This document shows, in pieces, positions 53,343 through 61,380 of a stretch of DNA of 64,000 bases (the first letter of the stretch is position 1; each line of letters opens with the position of its first letter). The notes under the pieces are model-generated. The model worked only from the letters and a program-made list of their open reading frames with translations. It was not told the origin of the DNA and did no database searches. The DNA is from Paracidovorax avenae ATCC 19860 (GTDB lineage: Bacteria; Pseudomonadota; Gammaproteobacteria; Burkholderiales; Burkholderiaceae_C), in contig NC_015138.1 of NCBI RefSeq assembly GCF_000176855.2, forward strand, positions 62,001 through 126,000, given 5' to 3'. Both the position numbers and the translations under genes were made by a program.

Positions 53343-53526
53343 GGCTACCGCGCCATCCGTTGCCTGGTGCTGTCCGGGTGCACCGTCATTGCCCAGCACG
53401 CCGTGCAGGTCGAGGCCGGCGGATTTGCGTGCCTTCGTCGACCATGCGCGCCAGCGCCGGGAACTCGCCAATGGGCACGGGATCAGATGCGCATACCCTT
53501 CATCCCCCGGGCAAAGGAATGTGACG

Positions 53527-54228
53527 ATGACCCCGAACGAACGCCCGCTGCTCGACGACCTGCTGCAACGCCTGGTCCACGCCGGCCCGGCAGCCAAGGA
53601 CAGTGAGGCCGACAGCCGCATCCACCAAGCGCTGGCCGCGCAGCCCGACGCGCTCTACCTGCTGGTGCAGCGCTGCCTGCTGCTCGAGCGCGGCCTCGCG
53701 CACGCACAGGAAGAAGTCGCACGGCTGAAGCAGGCCGCAGACAGCAATCGCAGCTTCATCGGCGCCGACCTGGAGCCGGGCTTCGGCCGCGCCCCGTCGC
53801 AGGCCTACAGCCCGGGCCCCGCCGCAGCGCAACCCACGTCCATGCCGCCGCAAGCCCCCCCGGCGGGCTACGCGCAGCCGGCACCCGCTCCGGGCTGGCG
53901 CGACCGCCTGTTCGGCAACGCCAGCGCGCCGGCTGCGGCCGCCCCTGCAGGGCCGGGCTTTCTGGGCACCGCCGCCAGCACGGCGGCCGGTGTGGCCGGC
54001 GGCATGTTCCTGTTCAACGGGCTGGAACACCTGCTGGGCAACCGCGGCAGCGCCGTGGGCAATGGCCTGCTGGGCGGCGGCGCGCTGCTGCCGCAGGAAA
54101 CCGTGGTGCAGAACATCACCAACGAGAATTTCTACGACAACCGCGGCAACGACGACAGCCGCGACGCAGGCTGGTTGCCCGACGACAGCGGCCCGGCCTT
54201 CGACGACGACGGCGGAAACTTCCTCTGA
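53527..54228 (+). CDS. DUF2076-domain protein
   Basis: Protein of 233 aa. The N-terminal helical coiled-coil part is MTPNERPLLDDLLQRLVHA, with LLVQRCLLLERGLAHAQEEVARL. A Pro/Ala-rich linker (about residues 90-155), a glycine-rich hydrophobic segment (GTAASTAAGVAGGMFLFNGLEHLLG) and a very acidic tail (DDSGPAFDDDGGNFL) follow. This is the layout of DUF2076 proteins, of unknown function. AAAGGA precedes the ATG. It stands alone between the cob operon and a LysR gene. Confidence 0.78.
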   Translation: MTPNERPLLDDLLQRLVHAGPAAKDSEADSRIHQALAAQPDALYLLVQRCLLLERGLAHAQEEVARLKQAADSNRSFIGADLEPGFGRAPSQAYSPGPAAAQPTSMPPQAPPAGYAQPAPAPGWRDRLFGNASAPAAAAPAGPGFLGTAASTAAGVAGGMFLFNGLEHLLGNRGSAVGNGLLGGGALLPQETVVQNITNENFYDNRGNDDSRDAGWLPDDSGPAFDDDGGNFL

Positions 54229-54336
54229 GGGGCGAAGACTTCGTTGAAGTCGCATCGCTGCGACCGGCAGGAATGATGTGTCCACGGAACCGGGTCAACT
54301 CCAGTACGAGTGACGCTATGGAAGGAGTCGCGAAGC

Positions 54337-55326
54337 TCATCCCAGGCCGCACTCATTCGAGGCTACGCACCCCGGGACGATCAGATCGGTTTCCGTACGG
54401 CCCGCCATCCGCTGGGCAACATCTCGATGTCCGGCGTGCGATGTCCGCATCACGCCACCGGCCCTGGACAGCAGCGCGCGCAGCGCAGTCTGGCCGGACG
54501 GCGTGACGAGACCGATGCCGAGGGCCAGCGCATCGCCCTCGGCCAGGCGCCGGTAGGCCACGCCAGCGCGCCGCAGCCCGGTAAAGGAACTGGCCAGCAG
54601 TGCCATGCCCCGGCCGGCCGCCACCTCGGCCAGCAGGACGTGGTGGTCCGCCGGCTCGCGGAGCTTGGGCGGGGCGAAGCGGTGCCGCTCGAACACCTGC
54701 TGGCAATGGTCGTAGAACGCGGGCTGCCGGGCGCGTTCGAACCAGAAGACAGGCTGCTGCGCCAGGTCGGACAGCCGCAGCATCCGGCGCCGCGCCAGCG
54801 GGTGCGCGGAGGGCAGCGCCACCACCATGGGCAGGCGGTCGATCTCCAGCACATCGAGCCCGCGCACATCGGTGGGCAGCGCGATGAAGGCGGCATCGAG
54901 CCGGCCTGCGCGCAGCTGCCGCACCAGGCGTGGCGACGTGTCCGAGAAAACCTCCACGCGCACTCCGGGCTGCAGCGCCTGCGCACGGTCCGCCAGCCCG
55001 CGGAACCAGGCCGGCTCGGCCGCGCTGGTCAGGCCCAGCCGCAGCGTGGCAGGCACGGCGGCGCCCTGGAAGGCGGCCTCCGCCTGCCGCAGCAGATCGG
55101 CCACGCCGCGTGCGTAGGGCAGCAGCCGGCGCCCGGCCTCGGTGAGGCTCGCGCCGCGGGCGTGGCGGTCGAAGAGCGGCATGCCCAGCCGCGACTCCAG
55201 ATCGCGGATCGCGCGGCTCAGGGGAGGCTGCGACAGATGCAGTGCCTCCGCCGCCTGGCGGAAGCTCAGGGCGTCGGCCACGGCCAGGAAGAGGGCGAGC
55301 GAGCGGGAATCGAGCTTGGAAGACAT
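54337..55326 (-). CDS. LysR-family transcriptional regulator
   Basis: LTTR of 329 aa. The N-terminal HTH is LALFLAVADALSFRQAAEALHLSQPPLSRAIRDLESRLG (about residues 9-47), followed by the linker helix and a two-lobed effector domain (LRLGLTSAAEP, LDAAFIALPTDVRG, HVLLAEVAAGRGMALL). It is divergent from the carboxymuconolactone-decarboxylase-like gene and is its likely regulator. A dyad with T-N11-A overlaps the regulator's own start codon. Confidence 0.92.
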   Translation of the reverse strand: MSSKLDSRSLALFLAVADALSFRQAAEALHLSQPPLSRAIRDLESRLGMPLFDRHARGASLTEAGRRLLPYARGVADLLRQAEAAFQGAAVPATLRLGLTSAAEPAWFRGLADRAQALQPGVRVEVFSDTSPRLVRQLRAGRLDAAFIALPTDVRGLDVLEIDRLPMVVALPSAHPLARRRMLRLSDLAQQPVFWFERARQPAFYDHCQQVFERHRFAPPKLREPADHHVLLAEVAAGRGMALLASSFTGLRRAGVAYRRLAEGDALALGIGLVTPSGQTALRALLSRAGGVMRTSHAGHRDVAQRMAGRTETDLIVPGCVASNECGLG

Positions 55327-55351
55327 ACCGAAAAGGTATCACCGAAACGGT
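55325..55351. promoter_or_regulatory. LysR-type operator candidate: two adjacent dyads
   Basis: ATACC-N5-GGTAT (55325-55339) is a perfect dyad with the T-N11-A spacing of LysR boxes. It is followed immediately by ACCG-AAA-CGGT (55341-55351). Both lie between the divergent LysR and decarboxylase genes, and the first overlaps the LysR start codon, which suits autorepression. Confidence 0.55.
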
Positions 55352-55423
55352 CATTCCCAGCATTCCGCAAGCTGCCTACATTCGCGGACGACCCCCAACC
55401 GAACCCCCCGAAAGGAACCCTGC

Positions 55424-55909
55424 ATGCGGCACGCATCCCCATCGACCCATCCCCTGGCCACGCCTCCCGGTACCGGCAGCGCGCGCCACGAGCGCGGCAC
55501 CCGCATGCTCGCCCAGGTGGACGGCCCCGCCGGCCTGGCCGTGGTGGAGCAACTGGCACAGTCCTTCCCGGATTTCGCGCGCCTGTTGGTGGAATTCCCC
55601 TTCGGCGACATCTACGCCCGGCCCGCGCTGGGCCTGCGCGAACGCGAACTGGCCACCGTGGCGGCCCTGTGCGCCATGGGGCATGCCCTGCCGCAGCTGC
55701 GCGTGCACGTGCATGCCGCGCTGCACGTGGGATGCACCCCGGCCGAGATCGTCGAGGTGGTGATGCAGATGGCCGTCTATGCCGGCTTCCCGGCCGCGCT
55801 CAATGCGCTGGGCGTGGTGCGCGAGGTGTTCGCCGCGTCGGGCATCGCGCTGCCGCTGCGCGGCGAGGGTCAGGACACAGGGGACGAGGCTCCATCGACC
55901 GCCGCATAG
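55424..55909 (+). CDS. Carboxymuconolactone-decarboxylase-family protein
   Basis: AhpD/CMD-fold protein of 161 aa. The conserved core is FGDIYARPALGLRERELATVAALCAMG, followed by LPQLRVHVHAALHVGCTPAEIVEVVMQMAVYAGFPAALNALGVVREVF, as in 4-carboxymuconolactone decarboxylases. The CxxC pair of AhpD peroxidases is absent, so lactone or related chemistry is more likely than peroxidase activity. AAAGGA precedes the ATG. It overlaps the tail of the convergent monooxygenase gene by 40 bp. Confidence 0.88.
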   Translation: MRHASPSTHPLATPPGTGSARHERGTRMLAQVDGPAGLAVVEQLAQSFPDFARLLVEFPFGDIYARPALGLRERELATVAALCAMGHALPQLRVHVHAALHVGCTPAEIVEVVMQMAVYAGFPAALNALGVVREVFAASGIALPLRGEGQDTGDEAPSTAA

Positions 55910-56181
55910 TGCGACACGACGGGAAACGGCTCGTAGAAGTGGTGCAGCAGCCGCTTCCATTCCTGGTACTGCGGCGAGCCGCGAAAACCCTGCTCGTGGG
56001 CTGCCAGCGTGTCCCACTCCACCAGCAGCAGGTATTCGCCCGTCCGTTCGATGCAGCGCTCGAGCCGGTGCGACCGGTAGCCCGGCATGGACGCGATGAT
56101 GCGCTGTGCCTGCAGGAAGGCGGCTTCGAACGCCGCTTCCTGGCCGGCTCGCACCTGCAGGGGGGCTGCTTCGAGAATCAT
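55870..56181 (-). CDS. Antibiotic-biosynthesis-monooxygenase (ABM) family protein
   Basis: Small ferredoxin-like dimeric alpha-beta barrel protein of 103 aa. The pattern LEAAPLQVRAGQEAAFEAAFLQAQRII, MPGYRSHRLERCIERTGEYLLLVEWDTLAAHEQGFRGSPQYQEW is typical of ABM/YgiN-like proteins that oxidise or handle quinones and aromatic compounds. It is convergent with the CMD-like gene, and its last 40 bp overlap that gene. Confidence 0.85.
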   Translation of the reverse strand: MILEAAPLQVRAGQEAAFEAAFLQAQRIIASMPGYRSHRLERCIERTGEYLLLVEWDTLAAHEQGFRGSPQYQEWKRLLHHFYEPFPVVSHYAAVDGASSPVS

Positions 56182-56212
56182 CCGGGGTCTCCGTGGTGAC
56201 GATCGCGGCGCG

Positions 56213-56521
56213 TCACCGGGATGCGCCAGGCCCACGCAGCAGCCAGCGCAAGGCTGCCCCGACCAGGTACAGCGACAGCGCCGCCGGCAGCGTGAACATC
56301 GAACCCCAGGCACCCACCATGAACAGCGTGTACGCCATGTCGGAAAGCCCCGGCGCGGCGGCGCAGTGCATGCCCGAGCCCTCGTTGCCGGAGCACTCCA
56401 GCAGCGTGGCCAGCGGCCACCAGGCCAGCAGGAGCACGAGGGGCGCCAGGCCCAGGAGCGTGCACAGCGCACCGAACCAATGGCGGGCGAGAAAGGGAAA
56501 TCTCCGGCGGAGCGTGCCCAT
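56213..56521 (-). CDS. Small hypothetical membrane protein
   Basis: Protein of 102 aa with two or three hydrophobic segments (ALCTLLGLAPLVLLLAWWPLATLL, MAYTLFMVGAWGSMFTLPAALSLYLVGAAL) separated by a small loop with two Cys (LLECSGNEGSGMHCAAA) that might form a disulfide. No family is recognised. It begins 12 bp after the stop of the next small membrane-protein gene on the same strand, so the two are probably co-transcribed. Confidence 0.65.
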   Translation of the reverse strand: MGTLRRRFPFLARHWFGALCTLLGLAPLVLLLAWWPLATLLECSGNEGSGMHCAAAPGLSDMAYTLFMVGAWGSMFTLPAALSLYLVGAALRWLLRGPGASR

Positions 56522-56533
56522 GCAAGGCTGGCC

Positions 56534-56752
56534 CTACTTCCGGCCGCCCACCGCCAGCAGCAGTCCGCCCACGGCGATGGCGCCGATGCCCAGCCACAGC
56601 GGGACGTTGACGCGCTCCTGCTCCTTGGCGGAGATCTCCAGCGGCCCCAGCTTCACCACCGTGGTGTCCTTGGTATAGCTGAAGCCTCCATAGGCGAGGC
56701 CGAGCGCGCCGGCCACGATGAGGGCAAGGGCGACGAGTCGGGTGGCGTTCAT
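56534..56752 (-). CDS. DUF3185-like small membrane protein
   Basis: Protein of 72 aa with two helices (MNATRLVALALIVAGALGLAYGGF and VPLWLGIGAIAVGGLLLAVGG) joined by SYTKDTTVVKLGPLEISAKEQERVN. This two-helix layout with the LGPLE-type loop matches the DUF3185/YidD-unrelated small membrane family often found in proteobacteria. Function is unknown. The start was chosen because upstream residues are not membrane-like. Confidence 0.7.
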   Translation of the reverse strand: MNATRLVALALIVAGALGLAYGGFSYTKDTTVVKLGPLEISAKEQERVNVPLWLGIGAIAVGGLLLAVGGRK

Positions 56753-56875
56753 GGTGTCGGTTCTTTCCGGAAGGGTCCTGCGCGGGCACCGTGGCGGCAG
56801 CGGGGCGGTTGCCCGGCAGTGGAATACGTCAACGCTGCCATGCATGAGCATAAGCGCTGCCGCGTTACTCCGGCC

Positions 56876-57520
56876 TCACCGCGGCCGGTACATCTTGAAC
56901 TTCTGCTCCGGGCCCACCGAGAAATAGTCCGCGGGCCCCCCCGCGCGCAGGATGTGCCCGGCGCTCGCCGTGTCGTACACCCCGTCCTTCAGCAGCGCCG
57001 TGTCGATGTGGATCGTCACCACCTCGCCCAGCACCAGCCAGGTGGGCACCTGCACCCCGTCCGCGCCCTGCAGCTGCAGGATCTGCGTGCACCGGCATTC
57101 GAAGGTCACGGGGCTTTCGGCCACGCGCGGCGGCGCGACGCGCTCGGAGGCCAGGGGCGTGAGCCCTGCCAGCACGAACTCGTCCACCTCGGGCGGCACG
57201 GCCGCGCAGCTCTGGTTCATGGCCTCGGCCAGGTCGCGGGTGGCGAGGTTCCACACGAACTCGCCCGTGGCCTGCACATTGGCCAGCGTGTCCTTCGCGC
57301 CGATGCTGGCGAAGCCCACGATGGGCGGCACGTAGTTGAACGCATTGAAGAAGCTGTAGGGCGCGAGATTGCGCACGCCCGCCGCGCTCTGCGTGCTGAT
57401 CCATCCGATGGGGCGCGGCCCCACGATGGCGTTGAAGGGGTCGTGGGGCAGCCGGTGGCCCTGGCGCGGCTGGTAGCTGTGGAAGCGCGCATCGGGAGAG
57501 GGTGGAGTGGGTGCGTTCAT
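56876..57520 (-). CDS. Flavin-reductase-family (FMN-binding split-barrel) protein
   Basis: Flavoprotein of 214 aa. The conserved start of the barrel is DPFNAIVGPRPIGWISTQSAAGVRNLAPYSFFNAFNYVPPIVGFAS, with GEFVWNLATRDLAEAMNQSC, VLGEVVTIHIDTALLKDGVYD and YFSVGPEQKFKMYRPR at the end. These motifs belong to the flavin reductase-like domain of oxidoreductases acting on aromatic compounds. It is transcribed alone, divergent from nothing obvious upstream except the AraC gene on the same strand (86 bp gap). Confidence 0.86.
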   Translation of the reverse strand: MNAPTPPSPDARFHSYQPRQGHRLPHDPFNAIVGPRPIGWISTQSAAGVRNLAPYSFFNAFNYVPPIVGFASIGAKDTLANVQATGEFVWNLATRDLAEAMNQSCAAVPPEVDEFVLAGLTPLASERVAPPRVAESPVTFECRCTQILQLQGADGVQVPTWLVLGEVVTIHIDTALLKDGVYDTASAGHILRAGGPADYFSVGPEQKFKMYRPR

Positions 57521-57606
57521 GCGCAGGCACCATACCGGCATTGGCGCGCCCCTGCAATGCCGCACCCGGCGCAGCCACCGCGCCGGGTGGCTCGAGGGGG
57601 CGCGGC

Positions 57607-58521
57607 TCATGCCTGCAGGCCCAGGAACCGCGCCGGCGGCACGCCCACCGCGCGCCGCACCATGGCGCTGAAGGCGCTGGGGCTGCTGTAGCCCAGTTCT
57701 GCGGCGATCTGGTTCACGGGCCGGCGCCCCGCCGCCAGCGCCACGGCCTGGGCCAGCAGCACCTGCTGGCGCCACTGCGTGAAGGTGGTGGACAGGTCCT
57801 GCCGGAAGAGCCGTGCCACCGTGCGCGGACTGGCACCGGTGTCGCGCGCCCAGTCCGCCAGCTTCTCGTGGCGCGTGGGGTCGGCCAGTACTGCCTCGCA
57901 CAGATGGCGCAGGCGCTTGTCGCGCGGCAGCTGCACGCCCAGGCGCACGGCGCTGGCGCTGCACAGTTCTTCGCGGATCAGAGCACTCAGAAGGCGTTCG
58001 CGGCGCAGGACCTCCGGCGCAAGCGGGGGCGCGTCGTCGCTCCCGGTGGGCATCTCGCACACCAGCGCGCGCAGCAGCTCGGACATCTCCAGCACGCGGC
58101 ACTGGCGCCAATGCGGCTCTTCGGCGCGGGCCACGCCCGGGCCGCAGCGCCCGCGCGCCTGGTGCAGGTACAGCGTGCGCATGTCCGCGTCTTCCACCAC
58201 GGTCACCGCATGCTCCACGCCCGGGGGGATCCACACCGCGCGCGACGGCGGCACGGTGTAGGTGCCTTCGGCCACCGTCAGGCGGATCACGCCCGTGGTC
58301 GATACGGCCACCTGCGCCCAGGGGTGGCAGTGCGGCATCACCTGCGTACCGGCCTTCAGCTGGCGGTGCTTGGCGCGCATCGGCCGTGCTGCGCTGGGCA
58401 CGAAGAGGTGCGGCGTGAGCGAGGGCACGAAAGCCACCATGCGCCGCTGTGGGGCGCGTGGCAGGGGCGGTGCGGTGCGCCCGGCAGGCACGGTGGCCGG
58501 CGGCTTGGGGGAGTTTGGCAT
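57607..58521 (-). CDS. AraC-family regulator with cupin sensor
   Basis: Regulator of 304 aa. The cupin part has KAGTQVMPHCHPWAQVAVSTTGVIRL and WIPPGVEHAV, the typical metal or ligand-binding jelly roll. The C-terminal HTH region covers residues about 215-300 (KLADWARDTGASPRTVARLFRQD and VNQIAAELGYSSPSAFSAMVRRAVG). It is divergent from the MFS transporter gene (65 bp between starts) and probably controls it, as in many AraC/MFS pairs. Confidence 0.9.
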   Translation of the reverse strand: MPNSPKPPATVPAGRTAPPLPRAPQRRMVAFVPSLTPHLFVPSAARPMRAKHRQLKAGTQVMPHCHPWAQVAVSTTGVIRLTVAEGTYTVPPSRAVWIPPGVEHAVTVVEDADMRTLYLHQARGRCGPGVARAEEPHWRQCRVLEMSELLRALVCEMPTGSDDAPPLAPEVLRRERLLSALIREELCSASAVRLGVQLPRDKRLRHLCEAVLADPTRHEKLADWARDTGASPRTVARLFRQDLSTTFTQWRQQVLLAQAVALAAGRRPVNQIAAELGYSSPSAFSAMVRRAVGVPPARFLGLQA

Positions 58522-58586
58522 GTTCTCGACAGCGATTGGCAGACTATCGTAATTCAGACGCGCACCGCCTGCCTAAGATCACCGGC

Positions 58587-59873
58587 ATGACATCGACCCA
58601 TGCGCCCGCCGCGGCGACCGCTCACGCCACGCTGCGCGAAGACGCCCGCACCATCGGCCTCATCGGCCTGGCGCACGGCTCCTCGCACTTCTTCCACCTG
58701 CTGCTGCCGCCGCTGTTCCCGTTCCTCATCGCGGAGTTCGGCTACAGCTATTCCGAGCTGGGCCTGCTGGTGTCGGTGTTCTTCGTGATCTCCGGCTTGG
58801 GCCAGGCGCTGTCGGGCTTCATCGTGGACCGGGTCGGCGCGCGTCCGGTGATGTTCTTCGCGCTGTCGAGCTTCGTCCTCTCCGGCCTCGTGGCCAGCAT
58901 CGCCACCGGCTATGCCGGGCTGATGGCGGCCGCGGCGCTGGCGGGCCTGGGCAACGCCCCCTTCCATCCGGTGGACTTCACCATCCTCAACAAGCGCGTG
59001 TCGCCCCAGCGCCTGGGCCACGGCTTCTCGGTGCACGGCATCTCCGGCAACCTGGGCTGGGCCACCGCGCCCGTCTTCATGGCCGGCATCACCGCGGCCA
59101 CCGGCTCGTGGCGGGCGGCCTGTCTCTGCGGCGGCCTGCTGGCGCTGGTCATCCTGTCCATCATGGTCCTGAACCGCGACGCGCTCGACGACCGCCGGGG
59201 CACGGCCGCACCCGCCGCAGGCAAGCCCGGTGCGGCCGCCGCGCCAGCCGGTGCCCCGGCCGAACACCCCATGGCCTTCCTGAGGCTGCCCTCCGTGTGG
59301 CTGTGCTTCTCGTTCTTCTTCTGGACCACCTGCTCGCTGAGCGTCATCCAGAGCTTCGCCGGTCCCACGCTGCAGAAGATGTACGGCCTGCCGCTGTCCG
59401 TCACGTCCATGGTCGTCACCGGCTACATGCTGTGCGGTGCCGCCGGCATGGTGGTCGGCGGCTTCCTGGCCGGCCGCGTGGCCCGGCTGGAGCGCACCAT
59501 CACCGTCTGCCTGCTGGCCACGGCCGTGCTGCTGGTCGCCGCGGGCACCGGCCTGCTGCCGGGCATGGCCGCCATGGTCTTCGTGGCGCTGGCGGGCGTG
59601 GGCACCGGCCTGGCCGGCCCCTCGCGCGACATGCTCATCAAGCGCGCCGCGCCCCCCGGCGCCACCGGCCGCGTCTATGGCACGGTGTACTCGGGCCTGG
59701 ATCTCGGCTTCTGCGTGGCCGCGCCGGTGTTCGGCGCCATGCTGGACGCGGGCATGACCTCGGGCATCTTCTACGGCTCGGCCGCTGCCCTGGTGCTGGG
59801 CGTGGCCTCGGCGGGCGTCGTGGGCATCGGCGTCGCGGCCCGGGCGCGCGCGCAGCGCATGGCCGCGGCATGA
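58587..59873 (+). CDS. MFS transporter, fosmidomycin-resistance (Fsr)-like
   Basis: Twelve-helix major-facilitator exporter of 428 aa. The N half opens IGLIGLAHGSSHFFHLLLPPLFPFLIAEFGYSYSELGLL, a pattern close to Fsr. The A motif is DRVGARPVMFFALSS, and NAPFHPVDFTILNKRVSPQRLGHGFSVHGISGNLGWA follows. The central cytoplasmic loop is Ala/Gly/Pro-rich. The C half has VVGGFLAGRVARLERTI. The substrate is unknown. It is divergent from an AraC regulator that probably controls it. Confidence 0.9.
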   Translation: MTSTHAPAAATAHATLREDARTIGLIGLAHGSSHFFHLLLPPLFPFLIAEFGYSYSELGLLVSVFFVISGLGQALSGFIVDRVGARPVMFFALSSFVLSGLVASIATGYAGLMAAAALAGLGNAPFHPVDFTILNKRVSPQRLGHGFSVHGISGNLGWATAPVFMAGITAATGSWRAACLCGGLLALVILSIMVLNRDALDDRRGTAAPAAGKPGAAAAPAGAPAEHPMAFLRLPSVWLCFSFFFWTTCSLSVIQSFAGPTLQKMYGLPLSVTSMVVTGYMLCGAAGMVVGGFLAGRVARLERTITVCLLATAVLLVAAGTGLLPGMAAMVFVALAGVGTGLAGPSRDMLIKRAAPPGATGRVYGTVYSGLDLGFCVAAPVFGAMLDAGMTSGIFYGSAAALVLGVASAGVVGIGVAARARAQRMAAA

Positions 59874-59916
59874 GCGGCCGCTCCACCGCATCCGCATCCA
59901 GAGGGGGCGCCGCGCA

Positions 59917-60837
59917 TTGCCGGGCGTGCTGATCGAACAGCTGCACGGCGGGGAGTGCCTGCGCATCTGCGTGCGGCCGCGCCTGCGGGCGGCAGCCATG
60001 CTGCTGGCCGGAGGCCTGCTGGCGGCACTTCCCTGGATCGTGGCGGCGCTGTGGGTGGGTGATCCGCAGGCCCGTGCACGCCTCGCGTCGGAAGCTCCGT
60101 GGGCCGTGGCGGTGCTGGCCCTGTGGGGCGTGCTGCTCTGCGGCGCAGGCGTCGCCCTCTTGCGTTTCGCGCCACGCAGCCGCGAAGCCCGGCTGTCCCG
60201 CCTGGAGGGTACCGGCGAAGCCCTGCGCCATTTCCGGGGAGCGCCCAGCGTGCGCGACATGGGCGTCATCCTCTCGCACATCGACGCCATCTGGCTGCGC
60301 CGCGTCCCGCATGGCCGCGGAGGGCTGCGGCGCGAAGAACTGGTCCTGCGCTGCGTGCACGGCGGCCCCCGCGTGCTGGCCTGGGTGGTCCTGCCCCGGG
60401 CCGGCGCCGCCTCTCGCCTGGACGCAGCGGCCCGCGCGGCCGGTGGATTCCTGGGCGTACCCGTGGCGCTGGAGGGGGAACCGCTCCCGCCGCGGTCGGC
60501 CGCCCTCAGGCGGCAGGTGCGCAGCCTGCCGAAAGTGGCCGAACCCCCCGTGGACACGCCCCGGCTGCGCCTGCCCGGCCGCTGCATGGCGGCCGCAGGC
60601 GCCGCGCTGGCAGCCCTGTTCGCGGCCTGGCTGGCGTGGCAGGTCGCCGGCGCCGTGCAGACCGGCCACCTCGTCGTTCACCCCCGGGCGGGTGGGGCGC
60701 GGCACTACGACTGGAGCGCCGCGCCGGGTCCGTTCGCCATCCAGCTGGTGTTCACCGCGGCGCTGGCAGCGCTGTGCACGCTGATCGCGTGGCTGGCCGC
60801 GAAGGTGGCGCTGGGAGGGTGGAACCGGTCCGCGTGA
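59917..60837 (+). CDS. Hypothetical inner-membrane protein
   Basis: Protein of about 306 aa with two hydrophobic stretches near the start (AAAMLLAGGLLAALPWIVAALWVG and WAVAVLALWGVLLCGAGVALL), a soluble middle (residues about 90-225, Arg- and Ala-rich) and two more helices at the end (AAAGAALAALFAAWLAWQVAGA, IQLVFTAALAALCTLIAWLAAK). No family is recognised. The start is TTG, supported by GAGGGG about ten bases upstream; GTG at 59926 is the alternative. It is convergent with the zinc-finger gene. Confidence 0.6.
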   Translation: MPGVLIEQLHGGECLRICVRPRLRAAAMLLAGGLLAALPWIVAALWVGDPQARARLASEAPWAVAVLALWGVLLCGAGVALLRFAPRSREARLSRLEGTGEALRHFRGAPSVRDMGVILSHIDAIWLRRVPHGRGGLRREELVLRCVHGGPRVLAWVVLPRAGAASRLDAAARAAGGFLGVPVALEGEPLPPRSAALRRQVRSLPKVAEPPVDTPRLRLPGRCMAAAGAALAALFAAWLAWQVAGAVQTGHLVVHPRAGGARHYDWSAAPGPFAIQLVFTAALAALCTLIAWLAAKVALGGWNRSA

Positions 60838-60849
60838 TCTGCCTGGCCG

Positions 60850-61221
60850 TCAGGCCTTGCGTTCCAGTTCCCGCGCGTAGCGCTGGCTGACGAAGCCCAG
60901 GATGATCCCGAACACGATGAACCCCAGGCCGATCGCATCCGCGAAGCTGGGCCATGGCCCGCGCCCCTGGCTGGAAAACACGATGAAGATGGCCCCGGCC
61001 CCGATGAAGAAGATGGGCGCGAGGAACCGGTTGCGCCGCTGCGCCGTGAGCACGACTGCGCTCTGCTGCACCTGCGAATGCAGCGTGCGGGCCTTGGTCT
61101 CGCACTCGCCAGCGCAGCAGATGGAATGGCCCAGGTCGGTCGCGCAGGCCGGGCACAGTCCCTTGTTGCAGGCGCGGCAGGTGCCGACGGCATCCGAGTC
61201 ATGGTGTACGAAGCATTTCAT
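60850..61221 (-). CDS. B-box-like zinc-finger membrane protein
   Basis: Protein of 123 aa. The N-terminal zinc finger reads MKCFVHHDSDAVGTCRACNKGLCPACATDLG with HSICCAGECE, a Cys/His pattern like a B-box. Two C-terminal helices follow (FLAPIFFIGAGAIFIVF, IGLGFIVFGIILGFV). GGGAGA lies just before the ATG, so 61221 is the start; the longer reading frame upstream is not coding. Function is unknown. Its upstream region is shared with the divergent effector gene. Confidence 0.78.
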   Translation of the reverse strand: MKCFVHHDSDAVGTCRACNKGLCPACATDLGHSICCAGECETKARTLHSQVQQSAVVLTAQRRNRFLAPIFFIGAGAIFIVFSSQGRGPWPSFADAIGLGFIVFGIILGFVSQRYARELERKA

Positions 61222-61380
61222 GGGAGTCTCCCGCTCTTCTTCGCCGGGTGGAGTGTGTCGTTGCTCCACTATTGCACGGCTCGGGTATTTCTTTCTCATT
61301 CGGCCCCATGGCTTCGCACTGGACAGGCGCTGTTGCCGGGATTTGTCTGGAATCGCGGTTTTTGGAAAATTAAAAAACCC

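Noticed and set aside
53343..53526. Fragment in the gap after the ferredoxin gene with gene-like words on the minus strand (LDLHGVLGND)
   Set aside because: No continuous reading frame or recognisable family. It may be a gene remnant but cannot be supported.
54231..54275. Hairpins (GACTTC-GTT-GAAGTC, and GTCGC/GCGAC) after the DUF2076 gene as a terminator
   Set aside because: No T-tract follows either stem, so an intrinsic terminator is not supported.
58554..60587. 677-residue minus-strand open frame over the MFS gene
   Set aside because: Shadow of the MFS and membrane-protein genes; low-complexity Arg/Gly/His sequence with no motif.
61240..61337. Plant-inducible-promoter (PIP) box upstream of the effector (TTCG-N15-TTCG)
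   Set aside because: TTCGC at 61240 and 61313 and TTCGG at 61299 were checked. None has a second TTCG 15 bases later; the best partner (TTGCC at 61333) has two mismatches.
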